Assembly: GCA_937967755.1 (NCBI GenBank)
Contig: CALBTA010000615.1
Location: 1-11,756, forward strand
DNA: 11,756 bases
Reading direction: 5' to 3'
Source of the DNA: an uncultured Planctomycetaceae bacterium
Lineage (GTDB): Bacteria > Planctomycetota > Planctomycetia > Pirellulales > Pirellulaceae
The position numbers and the translations under genes are program-made. Under the pieces are notes generated by a model, which saw only the letters and a program-made list of their open reading frames with translations, ran no database searches and was not told where the DNA came from. Positions 6,722 to 11,756 of the stretch are shown piece by piece; the first letter of the stretch is position 1, and each line of letters starts with the position of its first letter.

Positions 6722-6742
6722 GAGCGGATAGACAATCCGCTC
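6722..6742. terminator. Perfect 8-bp palindrome downstream of the HEAT/propeller gene
   Basis: GAGCGGAT (6722-6729) pairs perfectly with ATCCGCTC (6735-6742) around a 5-base loop. It sits about 20 bases past the stop of the minus-strand HEAT/propeller gene, where a transcript end would be expected. There is no T-run, so it may only be a 3'-end stabilising hairpin or another dispersed palindrome. Confidence 0.4.
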
Positions 6743-6763
6743 TACGTTCATCTGAACTGCGTC

Positions 6764-8395
6764 TCAATACCGCCAGAAGCGACCGCGGGGTACGTTCAGG
6801 CTCCAGACTCTGTCGCCGGCGGGGTCGAATTCTTGTAAGCCTTCGCTGTCGGAAACCAGCGTGTTGCCGTTGGGGATTCGCTGGGCCTGACAGGCGTTGC
6901 GGAAGCCCCGTTTTTCCCACACGACTTTGCCGGCCCGGTTGTACTCGACCGCTTTGCCTTGGTTCATTTCGCAAACCAGCACGTTGCCGTTGGGAAGGGC
7001 TTGGGCGGTGAGCACGTTGTTCAGGCCGGGCAGTTCCCAGACGATTTTACCCGCTCGATCGATCTCGACTGCTTTTTTGGCGAACTGTAGGTTGACCAGC
7101 GTGTTGCCGTTGTCCAGCCGGTTCACGCTGGTGGGGCGGCCTTCCAAGTCGACGCTCCAAGTCACCCGGCCGTCGCGGTCCATTTCCACCACTTTATTGG
7201 CTTCGGAAAGGGCGAGCAAGAACTGCCCGTTGTCCAGGCGGCGGACGTCGGACGGCGGGCCGGGCAGCCCGGGAAGCCGCAACGATTCCTTACCTGCCGG
7301 GTTGTATTCGATCAGCAGCTTCTTGGAAAAATCGACGACGACGCGGGTGCCGTCCTCGGTCGCGTGGCAGCCCCAGATATATTGGAATCCGTCGGTCTCG
7401 AACAGCTTGTTACCCTTGGCGTCGATCTCGCGAAGCTTGCTCGGGTACATGCTCATCAACGTGCGGCCGAGGAACCGCTCGACTGTCTTCAGCGGGAAGT
7501 GAAGTTCCGCCTGATCGCCGCTTTCGGAAAGCCACTTCCGCCAGGCGAGCACGGCAGGCTCGCGGTTCTTGTCGCTGTCGTAGGCGACGAACTGAAAATT
7601 CTCGTGGGTGAAACTGCGCAGCACGCTGGCGGCCCGCGAACGCACTTCCAAGTCTTCCGCCGAAAGCAGAACGACCAAAGTGGCCAGCGATTGCCGCTCG
7701 CCCAAGTTGGCCAGCGATTCGGCGGCAGCCAGGCGGACGATGGCGTCTTCGTGTTCGAGTAGCGGCAGCAGTTCGTCCGTCGCTTTCTCGCCCAGCACAT
7801 CGGCCAAGGCCAGCGTGGCAATGGCCCGGCGGAACGGCGGCTTTTTCTCGATCGCCCGCCGCAGCACTTTCAAATCGTCTTCCGCAACGGTCGCCCGAAC
7901 CGCCTGCGCGCCAGGCCCATAGGCCGAGTCTTCGCCGGAGTAGGGAAGGTACTGAAGCACGTGGTACGTCAGGCCCTTCACCTGGTTGTGGGCGATGTAT
8001 CCCATCACCGCGTTGGGCACGCTTTGCGCTCCACCCTCGTCGGCCTTGGCGAGCACATGGCGGGCGCGGTAGCGAGTTTCGGGATCGTCCGATTCGGCGG
8101 CCTCGCGCAGCAAGTCAAGCGGCGGGTTGGGCAGCGAAGCCAGCGTCGCCTCGGCCGCTTCGCGCGTGGCGAAGTCGGCGTCGCCTAGTTGGTCGACCAG
8201 CTTTTGGTAGTATTCGCGGTTGTCGTCGTTGGGGATGAGCGACTTCAAGTACTCGCCCAGCGCTTCCTGTGTGGGATCGATGCCTGCGGCGCGGACCGCC
8301 GCCTCATACGGCTTCAACGCCTGCTGGCCGAAGGCATCGCCGGCTGATAACCCGGCAGCCGCCAGCGAAATCAAGATCGCCAGATTGCGTCCCAT
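6764..8395 (-). CDS. Exported HEAT-repeat and beta-propeller protein
   Basis: The protein has 543 aa. A signal peptide is visible at the N-terminus (short MGRN, hydrophobic 5-17, likely cut near AFG/QQ at 23), so it is exported. Residues about 65-265 hold HEAT-like helical repeats (for example 66-89, 95-118, 178-203, 209-233, 240-263). Residues about 310-543 are a PQQ-like beta-propeller of roughly six blades. Blades carrying DNG/PNG turns recur with an exact 40-residue period (G390, G430, G470, G510), each followed by a (V)VE-DR-GK-VW strand. Such proteins act in binding or assembly; no catalytic site is visible. The frame is open to 8527, but the ATG at 8395 (MGRNLAIL) is preferred because it begins the signal peptide and has GAGG a few bases upstream. 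It is divergent from the GuaD-like gene across 158 bases. Confidence 0.8.
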   Translation of the reverse strand: MGRNLAILISLAAAGLSAGDAFGQQALKPYEAAVRAAGIDPTQEALGEYLKSLIPNDDNREYYQKLVDQLGDADFATREAAEATLASLPNPPLDLLREAAESDDPETRYRARHVLAKADEGGAQSVPNAVMGYIAHNQVKGLTYHVLQYLPYSGEDSAYGPGAQAVRATVAEDDLKVLRRAIEKKPPFRRAIATLALADVLGEKATDELLPLLEHEDAIVRLAAAESLANLGERQSLATLVVLLSAEDLEVRSRAASVLRSFTHENFQFVAYDSDKNREPAVLAWRKWLSESGDQAELHFPLKTVERFLGRTLMSMYPSKLREIDAKGNKLFETDGFQYIWGCHATEDGTRVVVDFSKKLLIEYNPAGKESLRLPGLPGPPSDVRRLDNGQFLLALSEANKVVEMDRDGRVTWSVDLEGRPTSVNRLDNGNTLVNLQFAKKAVEIDRAGKIVWELPGLNNVLTAQALPNGNVLVCEMNQGKAVEYNRAGKVVWEKRGFRNACQAQRIPNGNTLVSDSEGLQEFDPAGDRVWSLNVPRGRFWRY

Positions 8396-8553
8396 GTTGC
8401 CTCGCGCCCGCTTCGATAGAATGTCTGTTCTCGACAATTGCCACTTACCTTTAGGGTAACTTTCTTGTCGGTAGACCGCAAGTTTTAGGCACGACTGGAA
8501 CGTAGCCCGGGCGCTCTTGTCCGGCAATATTGTGCGACAGAGGAGACAGAGCG

Positions 8554-9024
8554 ATGACGCCGGAAGAACTGATGCAATTGGCGATCGAGAAAACCCGCGA
8601 CGGGTTGGCGGCGGGACAAAGCCCGTTCGGGTGCGCGATTGCCAAGGACGGGCGGTTGCTGTCGGCGGAGCACAACACGGTGGTCGCCACGACCGACATT
8701 ACCGCGCACGCCGAGATCAACGCGCTGCGCAGCGCGTGCAAAACGGCGGAGAACATTTTTTTGGACGGGGCCATCGTCGCCACCACATGCGAACCCTGCC
8801 CGATGTGCATGGCGGCGCTGCACTGGGCCCGGGTCGATACGGTCTATTTCGGCGCGTGCATCGACGATGCGGACCGGGCGGGGTTCAACGAACTAACGCT
8901 GCCCGCGATGGAACTGCTCACCCGTGGCGGCAGCCAGGTAAAACTGGTCGGCTACGTGCTGCAAGATGAATGCGTGCAGCTATTCAACGTCGGGCTGGCG
9001 AACCCTGTGCGCACGATGTACTAG
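8554..9024 (+). CDS. Nucleobase/nucleoside deaminase, guanine deaminase-like (GuaD type)
   Basis: The 156-aa zinc hydrolase belongs to the cytidine/deoxycytidylate deaminase fold. Zinc ligands are H52 (HAE, with E54 as the proton shuttle) and C82 and C85 (PCPMC). It matches Bacillus subtilis guanine deaminase in length (156 aa), in the DA..AGF segment (DDADRAGFNE, 104-113) and in ending with a tyrosine, which in that enzyme lies at the swapped C-terminus near the active site. Guanine to xanthine is therefore the best guess. tRNA adenosine deaminase (TadA) or another purine deaminase is less likely from the C-terminal part. The ATG at 8554 is chosen over the frame opening at 8530 because AGGAG (8541-8545) lies 8 bases before it. 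It is convergent with queF. Confidence 0.85.
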   Translation: MTPEELMQLAIEKTRDGLAAGQSPFGCAIAKDGRLLSAEHNTVVATTDITAHAEINALRSACKTAENIFLDGAIVATTCEPCPMCMAALHWARVDTVYFGACIDDADRAGFNELTLPAMELLTRGGSQVKLVGYVLQDECVQLFNVGLANPVRTMY

Positions 9025-9043
9025 GTACTGAGTACCCAGTACC
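9024..9043. terminator. Hairpin between convergent deaminase and queF
   Basis: GGTACTG (9024-9030) pairs with CAGTACC (9037-9043) around a 6-base loop. The first base is the last base of the deaminase stop codon. It lies between two converging genes and is likely a shared 3' end. There is no T-run. Confidence 0.5.
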
Positions 9044-9067
9044 TCACCTTGTCACCTTGTCACCCTG
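9044..9067. repeat. Three tandem 8-base repeats at the queF stop
   Basis: TCACCTTG (9044-9051), TCACCTTG (9052-9059) and TCACCCTG (9060-9067) stand head to tail. The third contains the queF stop codon (TCA on plus, 9060-9062) and the codons just before it. This is a slipped-strand type of micro-repeat. Confidence 0.6.
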
Positions 9068-9419
9068 TCGCTTCATGTACCGCGGTCACGGTCGTAGTAA
9101 TCCCGCCGCGCGGCGTAAAGCGGGCGACCAGCTTCATCTTGCGCGGTTGCACAACGGCGACCAAATCTTCCAAGATGCGGTTGGTCACGTTTTCATAGAA
9201 GATGCCTTCGTTGCGAAAACTTTGCAGGTACATCTTCAGGCTTTTCAACTCGACGCACAACTTTTCCGGCGTGTACGTGAACGTCAGTACGCCAAAATCA
9301 GGCTGGCCGGTTTTGGGGCACACCGATGTGAATTCGGGGCAGACGATTTCGATTTCGTAGTCGCGCCCCGGGTGCTGGTTTTCGAAGGTCTCAAGCGTGT
9401 CGCGGAAGTTGTCGGTCAT
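9060..9419 (-). CDS. queF: NADPH-dependent 7-cyano-7-deazaguanine reductase QueF (short, single-domain type)
   Basis: The 119-aa tunnelling-fold enzyme reduces preQ0 (7-cyano-7-deazaguanine) to preQ1 with two NADPH in queuosine synthesis, in the cytoplasm. Visible marks are [17 protein letters not shown] (27-43) with nucleophile C34 and acid D41, the QueF signature ELKSLKMY (57-64), [11 protein letters not shown] (67-77) with E76, and RFTPRGGI (100-107). Compared with B. subtilis QueF it is shorter at the N-terminus and has Tyr75 where that enzyme has active-site His96. The ATG at 9419 fits the family start, although its Shine-Dalgarno is poor. It is divergent from queE across 111 bases, so the two may share a control region. 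Confidence in the family is very high. Confidence 0.95.
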   Translation of the reverse strand: MTDNFRDTLETFENQHPGRDYEIEIVCPEFTSVCPKTGQPDFGVLTFTYTPEKLCVELKSLKMYLQSFRNEGIFYENVTNRILEDLVAVVQPRKMKLVARFTPRGGITTTVTAVHEATG

Positions 9420-9530
9420 GTTTGTCGAATTGGGAGTACTTCTGGAAACTTCGCATCTCTGTCATCATAAGCAATGCACAACAAAACGTAATAGCCGGGT
9501 CGCAGCGCGACGCGGAGCGAAGAACAACAA

Positions 9531-10226
9531 ATGCGAATCGCCGAAATCTACGCATCGACCCAAGGCGAAGGCCGGCTGACCGGGACCGAGAGCGTGTTCG
9601 TGCGGGCGAGCGGTTGCAACCTGCGCTGTTGGTTTTGCGATACGCCGTACACGTCGTGGCGGCCTGAAGGGGACGATCTTTCCGTTGACGAGATCGCCCA
9701 GCAGGTGTTGGATTTCGGCGTCGATCACGTCGTTCTCACCGGCGGCGAGCCGATGCTGTTTGCCGAAATGATCCCGCTGTGCCGGCAATTGAAAGAGGCA
9801 GGAAGGCACATCACGATCGAAACCGCCGGCACGCTTTACTTGCCGCTGGTCTGTGACTTGATGTCGATCAGCCCGAAACTGGCCAACTCGAGTCCCAACG
9901 AAAATGAGGGCGAAGCCGCGAGCGCTTGGGCGGAGCGCCACGAGCGAACGCGGCACGCACCTGCGGTGATCCGGCGGTTGATGGATGAATACGACTGCCA
10001 ATTCAAATTCGTGATCGACCAACCGGCCGACTGCGACGAGGTGGCGCAGTACCTGCGCGAATTCCCGGAAATCGCCCGGCAACACGTCTGGCTCATGCCG
10101 CAAGGAATTGATACGGAGCAGTTGGCCGCCTCGGCTGCGTGGCTAGAGCCCTACTGCCGGCAACACGGCTACCACTTCTGCCCGAGAAAACAGATCGAAT
10201 GGTTTGGGGCAGTGCGGGGGACTTGA
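9531..10226 (+). CDS. queE: 7-carboxy-7-deazaguanine synthase QueE (radical SAM)
   Basis: The 231-aa radical SAM enzyme turns 6-carboxy-tetrahydropterin into 7-carboxy-7-deazaguanine, the step of the queuosine/preQ0 pathway that builds the deazapurine ring. Motifs seen: QGEG (11-14), the CxxxCxxC cluster motif as CNLRCWFC (C29, C33, C36) followed by DT (T38 near the metal site), TGGEP (70-74), ETAG (97-100), SPKL (114-117), KFV (159-161), LMPQG (188-192) and the C-terminal CPRKQIEWFG (217-226). Length is normal for the family. The ATG at 9531 gives the expected MRIAEIYASTQGEG start; a clear close Shine-Dalgarno is lacking (GGAG is about 13 bases away). It is divergent from queF and ends at a hairpin pair with a T-rich stretch. 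Confidence 0.95.
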   Translation: MRIAEIYASTQGEGRLTGTESVFVRASGCNLRCWFCDTPYTSWRPEGDDLSVDEIAQQVLDFGVDHVVLTGGEPMLFAEMIPLCRQLKEAGRHITIETAGTLYLPLVCDLMSISPKLANSSPNENEGEAASAWAERHERTRHAPAVIRRLMDEYDCQFKFVIDQPADCDEVAQYLREFPEIARQHVWLMPQGIDTEQLAASAAWLEPYCRQHGYHFCPRKQIEWFGAVRGT

Positions 10227-10235
10227 TGGATAGTC

Positions 10236-10278
10236 GTTGTTCGCTCTGCGAACAACTTTCTTTTCGCGGAGCGAAAAG
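10236..10278. terminator. Two adjacent hairpins between convergent queE and DUF2007 gene
   Basis: The first hairpin is GTTGTTCGC (10236-10244) with GCGAACAAC (10248-10256), a perfect 9-bp stem with a 3-base loop, followed by TTTCTTTT (10257-10264). For queE this looks like a true Rho-independent terminator. The second is CTTTTCGC (10260-10267) with GCGAAAAG (10271-10278), an 8-bp stem with a GGA loop, ending 2 bases before the stop of the opposing gene. The second belongs to the same palindrome type as the pair at 11218-11260. Confidence 0.7.
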
Positions 10279-10280
10279 CG

Positions 10281-10844
10281 TCAGAGGCTTTCAAGTAGAC
10301 CGCCATCGAATGCTCCAACAACGGCAAGCCGTACCATCCCGCAGAAGATAGCGGCAATCGTGACCCAGGTCATCAGCGACAAGAGGCTGAATTGAAACGG
10401 CTTCGGTGCATTTTCATCTGGTGAATGAAGTGGCCGCCGCACTCCGCATGTTAGGCAACGTACAACATCGCGAATTATGGGAACGGGTACGCCAAGAAAG
10501 AACCAGGAGATGTAGGCGCCCCGTTTTGACAGCATTTCGTTGGCAACGTCAATCGACCCGCAAGCTTCGCAGTGGGGAATGTTCGGACTGCTTGTCACGA
10601 AGCGGGGAAAATCGTCGTGCTCTTGCTCCAATACTTCGATTGCTCTCTCTGCCTGGCTTAGCGGTACTTGAACTTTGATTCCGCCGATTGCGTTGGCGAT
10701 CAACCAGTCCATCGTGATTGCTTGTTCGTCAACTACAATTGCGTCCAATTCGTAGGCATCGAGAAGATTGCGAATCAACCACGCCCGAATCGGATACCAG
10801 GTTGTCGCAACCGTGACGAAGTTGATGTACTCGTCGCGCAACAC
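10281..10844 (-). CDS. DUF2007-like protein with zinc ribbon and membrane segment
   Basis: The protein has 187 aa. Residues about 7-72 resemble the DUF2007 'putative signal transducing protein' domain (WLIRNLLDAYELDAIVVDE, then GGIKVQVP and a helix). Two CxxC pairs follow, C92/C95 and C130/C133, probably a zinc ribbon that brackets a hydrophobic stretch at 111-124. Residues 152-178 are a membrane segment with FSLLSLMTWVTIAAIFCG, a motif style I associate with planctomycete membrane proteins. The function is unknown; regulation or protein contact at the membrane is a guess. The start is GTG at 10844 with AAGGTGG (10851-10857, minus) 6 bases before it. That Shine-Dalgarno overlaps the stop codon of the upstream gene, so the two are almost certainly co-transcribed and translationally coupled. 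Confidence 0.75.
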   Translation of the reverse strand: MLRDEYINFVTVATTWYPIRAWLIRNLLDAYELDAIVVDEQAITMDWLIANAIGGIKVQVPLSQAERAIEVLEQEHDDFPRFVTSSPNIPHCEACGSIDVANEMLSKRGAYISWFFLGVPVPIIRDVVRCLTCGVRRPLHSPDENAPKPFQFSLLSLMTWVTIAAIFCGMVRLAVVGAFDGGLLESL

Positions 10845-10850
10845 TTGCCG

Positions 10851-10858
10851 CCACCTTA
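10851..10858 (-). promoter_or_regulatory. Shine-Dalgarno overlapping the upstream stop codon
   Basis: Read on the minus strand this is TAAGGTGG. The TAA is the stop of the small helical protein gene, and AAGGTGG is the ribosome site for the DUF2007 gene starting with GTG at 10844. The overlap supports translational coupling and decides the GTG start. Confidence 0.6.
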
Positions 10859-11197
10859 TTGACCCAGTTCACGTTCAATCCCATCCACCGCCAACCGCAA
10901 CGAGCGTTCGGCCATTTGGAAATTGGTGTGGTCGGAGATCTCTGGTTGGATTTCGCTGAACAGTTCTCTCGCCTTGCGAAGCTTTGAGAACTTCTTCTTC
11001 ACGGTTTTCAAATACGCGGCCGCATCGCCGGCTTTCAAAGGCGGGCCGAGGGCGTGGGCGAAGTCGTACAACTCGCGGTGGACTTCGGCCAACTCGTCGT
11101 CCTCTTCCACCTCTTCGCAATGCTTGATGAAGGTGCGCACCATCCAAACGTGGCTCACCAAATCATCAATCCGTTGCATGACATCGTCATCGCTCAC
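10856..11197 (-). CDS. Small helical protein of unknown function
   Basis: The 113-aa protein is cytoplasmic, highly charged and predicted mostly alpha-helical (long D/E/K/R/L-rich stretches such as KTVKKKFSKLRKARELF, 65-81). It has no signal peptide, membrane segment or cysteine motif beyond one Cys27. I do not recognise a family. The start is GTG at 11197 with GGGGAG (11206-11211, minus) 8 bases before it; ATG7 is an alternative. It is the first gene of a two-gene unit with the DUF2007 gene 11 bases further on. It is separated from the membrane protein gene on the same strand by a tandem hairpin pair. Confidence 0.7.
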   Translation of the reverse strand: MSDDDVMQRIDDLVSHVWMVRTFIKHCEEVEEDDELAEVHRELYDFAHALGPPLKAGDAAAYLKTVKKKFSKLRKARELFSEIQPEISDHTNFQMAERSLRLAVDGIERELGQ

Positions 11198-11217
11198 GTG
11201 CGAGGCTCCCCAGAGTC

Positions 11218-11260
11218 GCTTTTCGCTCCGCGAAAAGCTGTCTTTCGCGGAGCGAAAGAC
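11218..11260. repeat. Tandem pair of CTTTTCGC-type hairpins
   Basis: GCTTTTCGC (11218-11226) pairs with GCGAAAAGC (11230-11238), and GTCTTTCGC (11240-11248) pairs with GCGAAAGAC (11252-11260). Both are perfect 9-bp stems with 3-base loops, separated by a single base. They lie between two minus-strand genes and may end the upstream message. They share the (T)TTTCGC-NNN-GCGAAA(A) core with the hairpin at 10260-10278, so this is a repeat family with three members here, plus a looser relative at 10236-10256. Confidence 0.7.
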
Positions 11261-11275
11261 GACAATGTTCGACGT

Positions 11276-11755
11276 TCAATGTTCACCATCGGTGCTCTCT
11301 GGCTTATCCACCGCCGCATGCCCATCACCGCCGCCAGTTGGTTTCGGCGGGTGTCCGTGCGGTGTGTTCGCCGCGACCAGCACGGCGCTGATTCCCATGC
11401 CGGCAATGCCCAGCCACATCCACAAGTTGCCGCGGGCGCCGAGGCTGATCACGCTGTAAACCGCCGTCACGGTGACCGCACCGCCGAAGACGAACGGCAT
11501 CACCGCGTGTGGTATCTTCGCGCCGCCGTTGAACATCGACAGCGTCAGGAACAGCGCCCCGCCGGCTCCCAACATGCCGGCGGTGAAACCCCATCGCGAT
11601 GGCCCGTCGGTGAAGGTCCACTTGTCCGTGCCGACCACCTTCATGGCGATCAGCCCTCCGGCAATTGCGATCAACAGGTAGGCGACCCCGATGCCGACAT
11701 ACGGTTTGAACGGCGTGTCGACGCAGACCGTGCCGGCCCCGCGGGACATGCCAAG
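11276..11755 (-). CDS. Integral membrane protein, C-terminal part (5' end outside window)
   Basis: The frame is open to the right edge. An ATG at 11749 would give 157 aa, but the codons before it carry no stop, so I think the gene continues outside. Counting from that Met, hydrophobic segments are at about 17-38, 53-73, 80-103 and 108-127, followed by a hydrophilic Pro/Gly/His/Asp-rich tail (HGHPPKPTGGGDGH). The pattern, with IPHAVMPFVFGGA in the third segment, resembles the second half of DMT/EamA-like transporters with ten membrane segments. That is a weak resemblance from memory. The substrate is unknown. The two-gene unit downstream is on the same strand but separated by hairpins. Confidence 0.6.
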   Translation of the reverse strand, partial: LGMSRGAGTVCVDTPFKPYVGIGVAYLLIAIAGGLIAMKVVGTDKWTFTDGPSRWGFTAGMLGAGGALFLTLSMFNGGAKIPHAVMPFVFGGAVTVTAVYSVISLGARGNLWMWLGIAGMGISAVLVAANTPHGHPPKPTGGGDGHAAVDKPESTDGEH

Positions 11756-11756
11756 C

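Larger units (their letters stand above)
5948..6763. other. Gene-poor stretch of 816 bases rich in repeats and hairpins
   Basis: No reading frame here looks like a protein gene on either strand. The longest frames (5991-6290 and 6287-6682 on plus) run through palindromes and show no family motif. The stretch holds a weak hairpin just after fdxA (GCCC/GGGC, 5998-6009), the compound inverted repeat at 6078-6304, a small ACGCT/AGCGT hairpin inside it (6211-6223), a strong promoter (6369-6397), a series of four hairpins (6510-6654) and a final perfect 8-bp palindrome (6722-6742). These are listed separately where supportable. Confidence 0.7.

Noticed and set aside
8396..8527. N-terminal extension of the HEAT/propeller protein
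   Set aside because: The extension would bury the clear signal peptide that starts with MGRNLAIL at 8395.
8525..8532. CAATATTG palindrome as operator before the deaminase
   Set aside because: An 8-base palindrome is too short to claim without further copies or a regulator gene nearby.
9420..9530. preQ1 riboswitch between queF and queE
   Set aside because: I looked for the short hairpin with an A-rich tail next to a ribosome site and saw only a weak 5-bp GTCGC/GCGAC hairpin (9499-9511), so there is no support.
9465..10103. Minus-strand frame of 212 codons opposite queE
   Set aside because: QueE has all radical SAM motifs on the other strand; this frame has none.

Overview
The window looks like a piece of a planctomycete chromosome, most likely a Pirellulales-type organism. 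This placement is inferred from gene content and repeat style, not from a marker gene. The pointers are an ECF-sigma-like domain fused to a Ser/Thr kinase, a secreted HEAT plus beta-propeller protein, a short transmembrane motif of the 'FSL..L...T..A...G' kind, a coiled-coil protein with an 'EDYM..LL' motif, and many short GC-rich palindromes in every gap.

Layout. The left end (to 1964, + strand) is the 3' part of a long coiled-coil protein with two C-terminal membrane segments. It ends at a hairpin shared with a convergent minus-strand block. That block reads a NagB-like glucosamine-6-phosphate deaminase (3843-3100), then a sugar phosphate isomerase/epimerase (3009-1996), and fits carbohydrate or amino-sugar use. 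Behind nagB lie two palindromic repeat elements, one of which supplies the stop codon of the sigma-kinase fusion gene (5578-4091, minus). Divergent from the kinase is a 7Fe-type ferredoxin (5669-5947, plus).

Next is an 816-base stretch without a convincing gene (5948-6763). It holds a 227-base compound inverted repeat, a textbook sigma-70-type promoter (TTGACA, 17 bases, TACAAT) and a downstream series of hairpins. Two of these hairpins start with the same GCGCGCTGACAAA. This could be a structured non-coding RNA and is the most unexplained part of the window.

The right half holds the exported HEAT/propeller protein (8395-6764, minus), then a GuaD-like nucleobase deaminase (8554-9024, plus). 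Two queuosine-pathway genes follow in divergent orientation: queF (9419-9060, minus) and queE (9531-10226, plus). QueE makes 7-carboxy-7-deazaguanine and QueF reduces preQ0 to preQ1; the other pathway genes are not in the window. The right end is a minus-strand group of three unrecognised or weakly recognised genes: a membrane protein cut by the window edge, a small helical protein, and a DUF2007/zinc-ribbon/membrane protein. The last two are tightly coupled.

All three convergent gene junctions carry a palindrome, probably acting as a two-way terminator. No CRISPR array, transposase, tRNA or rRNA is visible.
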